Assembly (NCBI GenBank): GCA_017559905.1
Contig: JAFYQF010000012.1
Coordinates: 124,001 to 188,000, forward strand
Origin: a bacterium
GTDB lineage: Bacteria > Cyanobacteriota > Vampirovibrionia > Gastranaerophilales > Gastranaerophilaceae
DNA: 64,000 bases
Reading direction: 5' to 3'
The translations under genes and the position numbers were made by a program. The notes under the pieces were generated by a model. It did no database searches and was not told the origin of the DNA. It saw only the letters and a program-made list of their open reading frames with translations. Position 1 is the first letter of the stretch. Each line of letters opens with the position of its first letter. Positions 52,582 to 60,811 of the stretch are shown one piece after another.

Positions 52582-52803
52582 TTGTTTAGAAGTAGAGATA
52601 TGGGTAGAGCAGTTGCTGTTAGAAGATGGACACCAACAGCACTGGAATGTTATAAAAGAGGATGTAATTGTGAAGGCTGTTTTTACAAAGATTTCTTTAG
52701 TGGCTCTTCGCAAAAATGCCAAATGAAAGCATCTGTTTTAGAGCTTGTTAGAGTAATTGGAACTCCTAATGTAGAATTGCAACAGTTCATTTTGGAAGAT
52801 TAG
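52582..52803 (+). CDS. Cys-rich small protein
   Basis: A 73-residue protein that I do not recognise. It has five cysteines in the pattern C-x4-C-x-C-x2-C-x12-C (C23, C28, C30, C33, C46), suggesting Zn or Fe-S binding, within GRAVAVRRWTPTALECY and a helical end KASVLELVRVIGTPN. TTG at 52582 is preferred with GGAGA 8 nt upstream; ATG at 52600 (MGRAVAV) is an alternative. Its structured leader is described at 52480-52581. hpf follows. Confidence 0.5.
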   Translation: MFRSRDMGRAVAVRRWTPTALECYKRGCNCEGCFYKDFFSGSSQKCQMKASVLELVRVIGTPNVELQQFILED

Positions 52804-52851
52804 TTGATAATCTGAAAAAAAATATTAAAATATACAATGTAGAATTTGCCC

Positions 52852-52880
52852 TTTAAAAATTGCAAAATATATGTTATACT
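52852..52880 (+). promoter_or_regulatory. hpf promoter
   Basis: TTTAAA (52852-52857), 17-bp spacer, TATACT (52875-52880) with TGT extension. It lies 31 nt before the hpf ATG. Confidence 0.5.
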
Positions 52881-52910
52881 GTATAAGCACAGTATGAATA
52901 GGAGGTCCAG

Positions 52911-53273
52911 ATGCATATTCACGTTAATGGTAGAAACATTGAGATTACAGATGCAATCAAATCTTATGTAAAGGAAAAGATTGGTAAAGTTGCTAACCAC
53001 TATGATCAAATTCAAGGTATTGAAGTTGTTCTATCGGTTATCAAAAATCCATCAGCATCAGGTGCGCATGTTGCAGAAGTTTTGTGCAAAACTAACAGCG
53101 GAACAATTAAAGTTGAAGAAGCTGCTGAATCAATGTATGCAAGCATCGATTTGTTAGCTGACAAGCTAGACAGACAAGTTAAGAAAATGAAAGACAAAAC
53201 ATTGGGTTCAGACAAATCTTCAATCAGAACTGAAGTTGTTGAAGATGAGGCAGAAGAAGCTTCTGAAGCATAA
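52911..53273 (+). CDS. hpf: Ribosome hibernation promoting factor (short form)
   Basis: A 120-residue HPF/RaiA-type protein. MHIHVNGRNIEITDAIKSYVKEKIGK..., the beta-alpha-beta-beta-beta-alpha fold and the basic end KLDRQVKKMKDK are typical. It lacks the C-terminal dimerisation domain of long HPF. The tail is acidic. GGAGG precedes the ATG; the terminator at 53299-53329 ends it. Confidence 0.9.
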   Translation: MHIHVNGRNIEITDAIKSYVKEKIGKVANHYDQIQGIEVVLSVIKNPSASGAHVAEVLCKTNSGTIKVEEAAESMYASIDLLADKLDRQVKKMKDKTLGSDKSSIRTEVVEDEAEEASEA

Positions 53274-53298
53274 TAAATTTTTCAATAAATTTATAAAA

Positions 53299-53329
53299 AA
53301 ATCCGAGAATTTTTCTCGGATTTTTTTGT
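53299..53329. terminator. Bidirectional terminator
   Basis: AAAAATCCGAGAA pairs with TTCTCGGATTTTT, with T and A runs. Confidence 0.85.
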
Positions 53330-53332
53330 ATT

Positions 53333-53716
53333 TTACCAAATTACTTTTTCAATTAATTCAATTTCATAACCGTCAGGATCTTTTACAAAAGCGATTTTTG
53401 TACCTTTGCCGTTTAGGTCAAATGGTTCGTATAAATATTCATAACCAAGTTTGTGTAGTTTTTCTGTAAATTCGTCTAAAGATTTTACTGAAAATGCAAA
53501 ATGTCCAAACCCTGAACCTAAATCATAACCGTTTTCAGGAGTGTCATCATTTGCTGTTAATTCTATTTGACAGCATCCATCTTCATCGTTCAAAAAGTAT
53601 AACCAACAATCATCAAGTCTTTTTTTCTTGTCTAGTGTCATGTTTAAAAGTTCTGTGTAAAATTTGATTGATTTTTCAACATCTTTTACTCTAATCATTG
53701 TGTGTAAAAATTTCAT
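53333..53716 (-). CDS. Glyoxalase I family protein (lactoylglutathione lyase-like)
   Basis: A 127-residue vicinal-oxygen-chelate enzyme. MKFLHTMIRVKDVEKSIKFYTE is the entry motif, and GFGHFAFSV near 70-78 and the DPDGYEIELIE end with metal-binding glutamate are typical of glyoxalase I, which detoxifies methylglyoxal. The start at 53716 is set by GGAGG five nt upstream; a longer reading from 53746 is not supported. Confidence 0.85.
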   Translation of the reverse strand: MKFLHTMIRVKDVEKSIKFYTELLNMTLDKKKRLDDCWLYFLNDEDGCCQIELTANDDTPENGYDLGSGFGHFAFSVKSLDEFTEKLHKLGYEYLYEPFDLNGKGTKIAFVKDPDGYEIELIEKVIW

Positions 53717-53771
53717 ATAATCCTCCTTTAAAGAAGATTTTAGCATAAAAGGGGTAAATGTGTTGGTGAGG

Positions 53772-54233
53772 TTATTTTATGTCTTTTGCAATGACGTCTG
53801 TGATATCTTCTCCGCCATAAAATACGACGTTTTTAGGCAAGACAAGATTGTAGTTTAAACTTTTTGCTTTTTCTGTTACTGTTGTTCGAATTTCTGTGTC
53901 AATTTGTGATAATTTTTTGTTGTATTCTTCATCGAGTGCAACTTTTTGCAAGTTAATTTGGTTGCGATATTTTTCTTCTAATTCTGAAACTTTTTTAGGG
54001 TCTTTTTCGTTTGCAATTTCTTGTTGAGCTTTTTGAATTGTTGATTGCATTTCGTTGATTTTTTTCTCTTGGTCTGCTTTTAGTTGTTTAACTTGGGTTG
54101 AATTTGTGAGGATTTTTTGTAAATCTACTATTGCAATTTTTGGAGCTGTATCAGAAACTGCAATGTTGTTGATTGAATAACCTAAGGCAAATGACATAAG
54201 ACATAAAAATAAAAAACTAACTTTTTTCTTCAT
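53772..54233 (-). CDS. OmpH/Skp-family periplasmic chaperone
   Basis: A 153-residue exported protein with a signal peptide (MKKKVSFLFLCLMSFALGYSI), then KIAIVDLQKILTNSTQVKQL and a long coiled coil (about 55-120) as in Skp/OmpH, which escort outer-membrane proteins. It implies a Gram-negative type envelope. AAAGGA precedes the ATG. Confidence 0.85.
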   Translation of the reverse strand: MKKKVSFLFLCLMSFALGYSINNIAVSDTAPKIAIVDLQKILTNSTQVKQLKADQEKKINEMQSTIQKAQQEIANEKDPKKVSELEEKYRNQINLQKVALDEEYNKKLSQIDTEIRTTVTEKAKSLNYNLVLPKNVVFYGGEDITDVIAKDIK

Positions 54234-54345
54234 AACATATCCTTTCTTTTTCCATTTAATATTATGATGAAAAGTTTTATTTGAAATTGTCCGTATGGGG
54301 AATTGGGGTGGATGATTAAATTTGTTGTGTAAAATTTATATCAAT

Positions 54346-54377
54346 AAAAAAGTGGGAGTTTTGTTTCCCACTTTTTT
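54346..54377 (-). terminator. Terminator of the PBP1A gene
   Basis: AAAGTGGGA pairs with TCCCACTTT, with T-rich tails on the minus strand, just after the PBP stop codon. Confidence 0.75.
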
Positions 54378-54381
54378 AATA

Positions 54382-56535
54382 TTATTGTAAACTTTCTGGT
54401 ACTGCCATCGGAACAGGAACTGGTGCTTTGGGAGTTTCTGGCTCCGGTGCAGGTGCAACGATTTGAATTTCTGTTGGTTTGTTTTGTTCTTCTTGTTGTT
54501 GTCTTTTTTGTTTGAAACTTTTTAAAACTTCTGATGGTGAAGTTGCTGTACCTTGAGGAGTAAATTCTGCATTTTGGTTGTTATTATTTTCTCTGTTTTT
54601 AGTTTCTTCAGCAGGGTTTTCTTCATCAGTTTTAACTGATGGGATTTCAATATTTAACAATTCGATTGTTGGGTAATCAAAGTCAGTATTTTTGTAAGGT
54701 TCAGTTGCAACTTTCATTACATCTCTCCAGATAAGTGCAGGGATTGTACCACCTTGAACTGATTTTGGGTTAACTGTGTTGTTGTCGTTTCCTACCCAAA
54801 CTCCAGTTACGATGTGTGGTGTGTAACCAATAAAGCTTGCATCTCTGTTGTCGTCAGTTGTTCCTGTTTTGCCTGCTGCAGGTTTTCCAATGTTTGCTGC
54901 CGCTCCTGTGCCACCTTTGATTACATTCTTAAGCATCGCTGTCATTACGGCTGCTGTGTTGTAACTTAATTGATGTGAAATTTTTACTTTTGGTGCTTTA
55001 TAAATTAATTTTCCACGAGATGTTTTAATGCTTTCTATTGCATAAGGTTGAACTACATATCCACCGTTTGCGAAAGCTCCGTATGCTCTTGTGATTTCTG
55101 ATAATTTAACACCGTTTGAGCCTAATGCAATTGTATAGTCAAATGCAAGTGGTGTTGTTATACCTAAAACTCTTGTCAATTGAATTACAGAACGTATGCC
55201 AACTTTTTCTATCATTCTTGCTGCGCAAACGTTTGAGGAAACAGTTAATGCCTTGTGAACTGTTATAAATCCACGGTACTTGTTTCCGTAATTGTGTGGT
55301 GACCAGTCACCTAAAGTAATAGGTTCGTCTTCGATTAAATCATTTGGAAGTGCACCTTTTTCTAAAGCGGCTGCGTATACAAAAGGTTTGAACGCTGAAC
55401 CTGTCGGACGTATTGCTTGAACTCTGTCAAATTGGCTCTTTGTATAATCTTTTCCGCCAACATATACCAAAATTCTTCCATCAATTGGGCTGAAAGAGTA
55501 TACTGCCGCTTGTTGATGATTTCCTGTTAGACCGTATGCCGCAAGGTTTTTTATAATAGCTTCGTTTGCTGCTTGTTGAGCTTTTGAATCTAAAGTTGTT
55601 ACAATTTCATATCCGCCTTGTGAAATGTCTGTTTCGTCAAAACCTAATTCTGCAAGTTCAGATAATACTAAATCGCAGAAATAAGGCGCTTTATTTGTTG
55701 TGTAAAATCTAGGAACATTACTCAATACAACTTTAGCTTCTTTTGCTTGGTTATATTGTTCTTTTGTAATGTATTTCATTTTGTACATTCTTAACAAAAC
55801 TTGGTTACGGCGTTGGATTGCCTTATCAAGGTTGTTGTACGGAGAATATACTGATGGCGCTTGTGGTAAACCTGCGATTAGCGCAAGTTCTGGAAGTGTT
55901 AAATCTTTTAATTTTTTGTTAAAGTAAATTTCTGCAGCACCCTCAACGCCGTATGCTCCTGAACCTAGATAAACGTTGTTCATATACATTTCCAAAATTT
56001 GTTCTTTAGAAATTGTTTTTTCAATTTGAACTGCGATTACAAGTTCTTTTATTTTTCTGTCAAAAGTTCTTTCATTTGATAAGAAAAGAATTCTTGCAAG
56101 CTGTTGAGTGATTGTACTTGCACCTTGTACAACTTTTCCGGCGATAACGTTGTTTACTGTTGAACGTGCAAGTCCAACAAGGTCAAATCCTCGGTGGTTA
56201 TAAAAGTTTTTGTCCTCTGTTGCAATAAGCGCATTGATAAAGTCTTGAGGAACATTTTTCATATCAACTTTTGAATATGTGTAAGCAGTGAAAGTTTTGA
56301 TGATTTCACCGTCGTGTGAATAAAACTTTGTTACGATATTAGGTTTCCATCCATCCAAGTTCGGTATTGGTGGCAAAGATGAAAGGTATAAATTAAATGA
56401 AATACTTGCTGCTAAAACAAATGCTATACAAAGCAAAAATAGTACTTTTATTGTTCTAACAAAAGGATTGCCTCTCCTTGTAACATGTTTTCTTGCAGCT
56501 TGTTTATCTGAAGTTGAACGTTTAATTTTTACCAT
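54382..56535 (-). CDS. Penicillin-binding protein 1A (class A PBP)
   Basis: A 717-residue bifunctional peptidoglycan synthase. N-terminal cytoplasmic tail and one membrane helix (about 28-50) precede the glycosyltransferase domain with catalytic E107 in ATEDKNFY and STITQQLAR near 143-151. The transpeptidase domain has TGSAFKP near 380 (SxxK), SSN, and KTGT near 557. A low-complexity tail rich in Glu, Gln and Pro (about 650-717) is typical of PBP1A. The symbol ponA/mrcA varies by species. It sits downstream of the OmpH/Skp gene start, in the same direction. Confidence 0.93.
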   Translation of the reverse strand: MVKIKRSTSDKQAARKHVTRRGNPFVRTIKVLFLLCIAFVLAASISFNLYLSSLPPIPNLDGWKPNIVTKFYSHDGEIIKTFTAYTYSKVDMKNVPQDFINALIATEDKNFYNHRGFDLVGLARSTVNNVIAGKVVQGASTITQQLARILFLSNERTFDRKIKELVIAVQIEKTISKEQILEMYMNNVYLGSGAYGVEGAAEIYFNKKLKDLTLPELALIAGLPQAPSVYSPYNNLDKAIQRRNQVLLRMYKMKYITKEQYNQAKEAKVVLSNVPRFYTTNKAPYFCDLVLSELAELGFDETDISQGGYEIVTTLDSKAQQAANEAIIKNLAAYGLTGNHQQAAVYSFSPIDGRILVYVGGKDYTKSQFDRVQAIRPTGSAFKPFVYAAALEKGALPNDLIEDEPITLGDWSPHNYGNKYRGFITVHKALTVSSNVCAARMIEKVGIRSVIQLTRVLGITTPLAFDYTIALGSNGVKLSEITRAYGAFANGGYVVQPYAIESIKTSRGKLIYKAPKVKISHQLSYNTAAVMTAMLKNVIKGGTGAAANIGKPAAGKTGTTDDNRDASFIGYTPHIVTGVWVGNDNNTVNPKSVQGGTIPALIWRDVMKVATEPYKNTDFDYPTIELLNIEIPSVKTDEENPAEETKNRENNNNQNAEFTPQGTATSPSEVLKSFKQKRQQQEEQNKPTEIQIVAPAPEPETPKAPVPVPMAVPESLQ

Positions 56536-56642
56536 CTTTATATCCCTTCTTTTACTCCATAATTTTAGTACAAAACATAAGGCGTGGCAAGTTTTATTAT
56601 TGTTGCTAAATTAGTTCAATATCGTTAATTGAGATATACTTG

Positions 56643-56671
56643 TTTACTTATTCGTTTATTAACTTTATAAT
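56643..56671 (+). promoter_or_regulatory. Promoter of YkgJ-like gene, leaderless type
   Basis: TTTACT (56643-56648), 17-bp spacer, TATAAT (56666-56671), then 7 nt to ATG 56679. It argues against an upstream TTG start at 56640. Confidence 0.6.
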
Positions 56672-56678
56672 TTTTAGT

Positions 56679-57077
56679 ATGTTAGATTTTATTTGTTCAA
56701 TAATAAACGAAATTCGTTCATATTTTGTTCCTGAAAAAATGGAGTATGAAATCACTGGGGAATGTTTGAAATGTGGCAAGTGTTGCAATTATATGTACAG
56801 TGTGGACACTTATACTGAAAAAGAATTTAAAATTATGCAATTTTTGTTTCCTCAATATCGCAGGTTTTACATAAAAGGTAAAGATGAATTTGGAAATTTT
56901 ATTTTTGCGTGTAAGTTAGTAACTCCTGAAGGGCTGTGTTCTGATTACAAAAATAGACCAAGAATGTGTAGAAATTACCCTGTGAAAAAGATTTTTTATC
57001 CTGCAACTCTTCATGAGGGATGTGGTTACAAAATAAATATAAAAAAATTTGATGATTATTTGAAGGAAAAGTCTTAA
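56679..57077 (+). CDS. YkgJ-family cysteine cluster protein
   Basis: A 132-residue protein with the YkgJ Cys pattern: C-x2-C-x2-C-C (CLKCGKCC near 30-37), later C..L.....G.C.DY..RP..C..YP, and a final GCG. The family is called zinc/iron-chelating; its role is poorly known. The start ATG (56679) is chosen because a promoter lies 7 nt upstream. Carbonic anhydrase follows 39 bp later. Confidence 0.75.
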   Translation: MLDFICSIINEIRSYFVPEKMEYEITGECLKCGKCCNYMYSVDTYTEKEFKIMQFLFPQYRRFYIKGKDEFGNFIFACKLVTPEGLCSDYKNRPRMCRNYPVKKIFYPATLHEGCGYKINIKKFDDYLKEKS

Positions 57078-57081
57078 TAAT

Positions 57082-57110
57082 TTGCCAATAGGATTTTTTT
57101 ATAAGAAAAT
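57082..57110 (+). promoter_or_regulatory. Carbonic anhydrase promoter, leaderless type
   Basis: TTGCCA (57082-57087), 17-bp spacer, GAAAAT (57105-57110), then 6 nt to the ATG at 57117. The -10 is weak (4/6), so this is a lower-confidence case. Confidence 0.4.
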
Positions 57111-57116
57111 TTTTGT

Positions 57117-57722
57117 ATGGAAAATAATTTTAATATTCCTTTGCATATTTCTGAAAAAGCAAAGAGTGAATTGGAAAAACTTTTAAAGGGTAATAGAAAT
57201 TTTGTAAACGGTACTCCAACTGCAAAAAATATGTGTCTAGAAACGCTGAAAAAATATGCGTTTCATCAAGAACCTTATGCGGTTGTTTTGACGTGTTCTG
57301 ATTCAAGAGTTGTTCCTGAAATAATTTTTGATTGTGGAATTGGAGAACTTTTTGTTGTAAGAGTTGCGGGCATGACAACAGGAGCTAACGTTGTTGAAAG
57401 TATAGAATATGCTGTGAAAAAATTGAATGTGCCTGTGTGTATTTTGTTGGGTCATGATGATTGTGGAGTGATGAAATATGCAAAAGAAAATTACCCTGAA
57501 CCAAAACAAGAATTTTCTTCAATTTTGAAATGCGTGTATCCTGTTTTAGATAAAAAAGAAGATATTACTTGTCACAATTTTTTTGCTCAAGAACATACAA
57601 AATGGGTGGAAGATTATTTGATGAAACATTCTGTAATTATTAATGAAGCAGTAAAAAATCAAAAATTGTTCATTGCAAAATGTCACTTTGATCATTCAAC
57701 AGGTTTGGTAAATTTAATTTAA
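57117..57722 (+). CDS. Beta-class carbonic anhydrase
   Basis: A 201-residue zinc enzyme hydrating CO2. It has CSDSR near 58-62 (Cys zinc ligand, Asp-Arg dyad) and HDDCG near 115-119 (His and Cys ligands). Length is normal for prokaryotic beta-CA. A rho-independent terminator follows. There is no ribosome site; the ATG lies 6 nt after a weak -10. Confidence 0.92.
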   Translation: MENNFNIPLHISEKAKSELEKLLKGNRNFVNGTPTAKNMCLETLKKYAFHQEPYAVVLTCSDSRVVPEIIFDCGIGELFVVRVAGMTTGANVVESIEYAVKKLNVPVCILLGHDDCGVMKYAKENYPEPKQEFSSILKCVYPVLDKKEDITCHNFFAQEHTKWVEDYLMKHSVIINEAVKNQKLFIAKCHFDHSTGLVNLI

Positions 57723-57726
57723 AAAT

Positions 57727-57762
57727 AAAAGCGAATAAAAGTTTATTTATTCGCTTTTTAAC
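57727..57762. terminator. Carbonic anhydrase terminator
   Basis: AAAAGCGAATAAA pairs with TTTATTCGCTTTT, with T/A runs. Confidence 0.85.
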
Positions 57763-57772
57763 AGTACAAATT

Positions 57773-57991
57773 TTATTCTTGATACACGGTTTCTTTTTGT
57801 CCATTTTGTGAAATCATGCAGGCATTTTTTTGTAAAAATCCTTCGTTGTGAGTGTCACAAAATTCTTTTTTATTTTTAAATTTTTCAACAATTTCGTCAA
57901 GTTTTCCGTTACGTTTCATAACGATTCCTGTTATTACTGCGCTGATTGTTCCGATTAATAATGTTGCACCAATAAATTTTAAAAAGTTCAT
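57773..57991 (-). CDS. Small membrane-anchored protein
   Basis: A 72-residue protein with an N-terminal membrane helix (KFIGATLLIGTISAVITGIV near 5-24) then a hydrophilic tail with two Cys. Function unknown. It sits 19 bp downstream of the ferritin-like gene in the same direction and may be co-transcribed. AAAGGA precedes the ATG. Confidence 0.5.
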   Translation of the reverse strand: MNFLKFIGATLLIGTISAVITGIVMKRNGKLDEIVEKFKNKKEFCDTHNEGFLQKNACMISQNGQKETVYQE

Positions 57992-58010
57992 AAAATTTTT
58001 CCTTTCTTTT

Positions 58011-59315
58011 TTACAAATCTATCATTTTTATATTTTGCATTTCTTCGTAAATTTCTGTTGGAACTGTGTCAGGAGCTTGAGCAAAATCTTCAAGTCCACG
58101 TTCTATTAAAATTGATTGTTTTTTAGCAAGTTTATTGTCTGCGTAAACTAAATCTCTATCAATTGAAGTTTTTATTAGGCGAATAGTTTTTTCGCTAGGA
58201 GCGCCTTTGCCGTTCATAATTTCTTGAGCTTTGTAACTTGCCCAATCTTCTGGTAAGTTTTCTATAAATTCGTAACCATTTGTATTTTCCCCATCGAGTC
58301 TTTTGTCGACTTCGTTTAGTAAAATATCAGTTACGTATTCTTTTTGGCTTTCAAAATGGCAGGGTTCTAAAATGGTGTCACCAATGATTTCTTCAGGGTC
58401 ACGTTTTTCGTGTTTTTTAATCAAATCTCCTGCAATTTTTAAATGCTCAAGTTCGAATGCTAAAAATTCTTCCCAGATTAATTTTAGCTGTTCATTTTTT
58501 TCATCTTTGTAGCAATTATAATAAGTGCAAACTTCTGTAAATTCATGGAGAAGTAATTTTTCAAACATTGTTTCTGTTGGGTCGATTAGAGATTCATACA
58601 TAGAAACGTGTTCTTCTTCAACATCACAAATCTCTCCGTATAATTTTCTAACATCATCGTTAGCATACATCATGCCGTGTTCTGCGTAAAAGTTGTGAGT
58701 TTGTTGTTCGCCTGAAAGTACTGTTAAGATATTTACTTTAGTTTGAGGACTTGAGCTGTTTTTGTCGTAATGATTTCGGACACGTATTTTGTTGTCATTG
58801 TGATGGTTTTGAGTTGGACGCCCAACTAGAACATCAGTTTTGTCATGCAGAATATTGTTAGGATTAATTCCGTGAATCATGTATGCCCATTGTGCATATC
58901 TGTATAAATGGTCAAAATCTTCTAATAAACCAAAGTTCAGTGTTTCTCTAACGTAATCATCGGGTTCGTTTTGAGCAAGCCATGCTGTTAAGTCTACTGC
59001 TACTTGTTCGTATCCTAATGTTGTTTCTAAAACGCTTTGCTCTGCAGGTGTCATCCAGTTTACGGTTGTTTGTTGTGCGTCTTCAATTTTTCGGATTTCT
59101 GCAAGTAATTTTACAATTTCCATGTCGTTGCAAAATCTCGCAAAAGAATGTTTGAAACCCCACGCTTCTACTTCAATCCCATTCATTAAAATTTGGCGAG
59201 TTCTTGAATAGCAGTCTATAGATTTTTTGTCGAATGGTCTTTTTACAATATCGTGCCAACTTCGTAGTTGTTTTTCTATTGGAGTACCTTTTTCTTTTAA
59301 TGGATTAAATGTCAT
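58011..59315 (-). CDS. Long ferritin-like di-iron protein
   Basis: A 434-residue protein. Its C-terminal half (about 200-330) has four helices with the carboxylate-bridged di-iron pattern: E in SGEQQTHNFYAE, E-E-E-H in DVEEEHVSMYE, E in HEFTEVCTYY, and E-L-E-H in AFELEHLKI. That is the E...ExxH...E...ExxH layout of ferritin/rubrerythrin-like proteins. The N-terminal 200 residues are unrecognised. It could store iron, reduce peroxide or oxidise a small substrate. Nearby is a classical ferritin, with a 93-residue gene between them. Confidence 0.65.
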   Translation of the reverse strand: MTFNPLKEKGTPIEKQLRSWHDIVKRPFDKKSIDCYSRTRQILMNGIEVEAWGFKHSFARFCNDMEIVKLLAEIRKIEDAQQTTVNWMTPAEQSVLETTLGYEQVAVDLTAWLAQNEPDDYVRETLNFGLLEDFDHLYRYAQWAYMIHGINPNNILHDKTDVLVGRPTQNHHNDNKIRVRNHYDKNSSSPQTKVNILTVLSGEQQTHNFYAEHGMMYANDDVRKLYGEICDVEEEHVSMYESLIDPTETMFEKLLLHEFTEVCTYYNCYKDEKNEQLKLIWEEFLAFELEHLKIAGDLIKKHEKRDPEEIIGDTILEPCHFESQKEYVTDILLNEVDKRLDGENTNGYEFIENLPEDWASYKAQEIMNGKGAPSEKTIRLIKTSIDRDLVYADNKLAKKQSILIERGLEDFAQAPDTVPTEIYEEMQNIKMIDL

Positions 59316-59327
59316 ATTTCGTCCTTT

Positions 59328-59609
59328 CTATTTATCTAGAGCAAAAGCAAAAAGTTCAGCAACTTTTTTGTTATATTCAATACCGTCGTTATGTGTGAAT
59401 AAATTAAACCAATGACTTTTTGGGGTGTTATCTGTTGAAAATGATGGATTAATCATCATAAGCGCGTGTGTGCTGGTGTCATGTCGTAGAGGGAAAATAT
59501 CTTCCATTTGCATAAAGCTAGGTAGCTTATTTGATGCAAGTTCAAAACCAAAAAGACAGTTTTTAATTCTTTCTAACTTTTTTATAAAAAAATATTTTAA
59601 AATTTTCAT
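59328..59609 (-). CDS. Hypothetical protein upstream of the ferritin-like gene
   Basis: A 93-residue protein, unrecognised. It has a basic N-terminal helix (MKILKYFFIKKLERIKN) and a His/Asn/Ser-rich core (THALMMINPSFSTDN, SHWFNLFTHND). It ends 12 bp before the ferritin-like gene and is probably in the same operon. AAAGG is close to the ATG, with only two to three nt between. Confidence 0.45.
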   Translation of the reverse strand: MKILKYFFIKKLERIKNCLFGFELASNKLPSFMQMEDIFPLRHDTSTHALMMINPSFSTDNTPKSHWFNLFTHNDGIEYNKKVAELFAFALDK

Positions 59610-59636
59610 TACCTTTTATGGTTAAATTTTTTTATG

Positions 59637-59645
59637 TGGTAAAAT
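59637..59645 (+). promoter_or_regulatory. Extended -10 promoter of ferritin
   Basis: TGG-TAAAAT (59637-59645), 32 nt before the ferritin ATG. It lies close to the start of the divergent gene at 59609. Confidence 0.45.
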
Positions 59646-59677
59646 GCTTTCAGATAGTAAGAAAAGGAGTTTTAGAT

Positions 59678-60187
59678 ATGATTTCAGAAAAATTGGAAAA
59701 AGCATTTAACGACCAAATTAACAAGGAACTTTATTCAGAATATTTGTATCTTTCAATGCAAGCATATTTTGAAAGATTAAATCTTAAAGGCTTTGTAAAC
59801 TGGATGTCTGTTCAAGTTCAAGAAGAACACGCTCATGCTATGGGTATGTTTAATTATCTCCACGAACGTGGTGGTAAAGTTGAACTTCAAGCTATCGATA
59901 AACCAGAAATTGATTGGGAATCTCCGCTTGCAGTTTTTGAAAAAGTTCTTGAACACGAAGAATATGTTACTTCTAGAATCAATGCGTTGATGGATGTAGC
60001 AGAAGAAGTTCGTGACAGAGCTGCAATTTCTTTCCTTGATTGGTATTTGAAAGAACAAGTTGAAGAAGAAGCAAATGTTGGTGGCGTGTTGGCTACTCTA
60101 AAACTTATCAAAAATGACGCTAATGCGTTGTTGCTTTTGGATAAAGATTTAGCAACAAGAACTTTTGTTGCTCCTGTTATTGGATAA
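59678..60187 (+). CDS. ftnA: Ferritin
   Basis: A 169-residue iron-storage ferritin. EYLYLSMQAYFE near 18-29, EEHAHAM near 49-55, and the later E residues form the ferroxidase centre; the fold is the standard four-helix bundle. The start is set at 59678 with AGGAG 8 nt upstream; a longer reading adds 20 residues not found in ferritins. It has its own terminator at 60213-60245. Confidence 0.9.
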   Translation: MISEKLEKAFNDQINKELYSEYLYLSMQAYFERLNLKGFVNWMSVQVQEEHAHAMGMFNYLHERGGKVELQAIDKPEIDWESPLAVFEKVLEHEEYVTSRINALMDVAEEVRDRAAISFLDWYLKEQVEEEANVGGVLATLKLIKNDANALLLLDKDLATRTFVAPVIG

Positions 60188-60212
60188 TTTTTTTGATTAA
60201 AGTTTCTATTTA

Positions 60213-60245
60213 AAAAGCGGGATTTTATTCCCGCTTTTTTTTAAT
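60213..60245 (+). terminator. Ferritin terminator
   Basis: AAAAGCGGGA pairs with TCCCGCTTTT, then T-rich. Confidence 0.85.
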
Positions 60246-60250
60246 TGATT

Positions 60251-60781
60251 TTATTCAAAATATTTTCTTGTCATTACAAGATTTCCTTTTTCATCATAAC
60301 CATTATTTTTTATCCAATGAGCTATTAGTTTTCCTGATGGTGTGTAAATAAAAGTTTCGGATTTTGATACTCTCAATGACATGTTCACAAGTTCTTTGTT
60401 TGTGTTGTATTTGTAAGATTTGTATGGGTAATTTTTTTGAGTTTTTATCTCATAATGAGTTAACTCTCCTGATGGGTTGTAATACCAAACGTGATTCTCA
60501 TCATTTTTGTACATGACAGCATAAGATTCGTCAGAAAATTTTGCTAAAATTCTGTCTTTTAATTCGATATTTCCCTTAAGTAATGTCGTTATATTTTCAT
60601 AATAATCTTCATCCTTTAATCTTATTGATAAAAGGTTTGGGTAAATCTGTTTTTGGGGAGTTGCAAGAAGTTCTTGGCGTGCAGAATCAGAATTATATTC
60701 AACTTCCCCTGTCAAAACTGTCTGTGCATCAACAGGCATGGCCAAATATACTACTAACAACAATAATAATAATACTCGCAT
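60251..60781 (-). CDS. Secreted protein with YD/MORN-like repeats
   Basis: A 176-residue exported protein: signal peptide MRVLLLLLLVVYLAMPVDA (cleavage near 19), then a mixed region and repeated Y/W-x-P-S-G-E/K-L units (YNPSGELTHYE, YTPSGKLIAHW) with a final YDEKGNL. This pattern occurs in YwqK/MORN-like surface proteins. No catalytic residues are evident. There is no Shine-Dalgarno before the ATG. Confidence 0.55.
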   Translation of the reverse strand: MRVLLLLLLVVYLAMPVDAQTVLTGEVEYNSDSARQELLATPQKQIYPNLLSIRLKDEDYYENITTLLKGNIELKDRILAKFSDESYAVMYKNDENHVWYYNPSGELTHYEIKTQKNYPYKSYKYNTNKELVNMSLRVSKSETFIYTPSGKLIAHWIKNNGYDEKGNLVMTRKYFE

Positions 60782-60811
60782 ATTGTTGTTTTAATGATGT
60801 TAAAAATTTTG

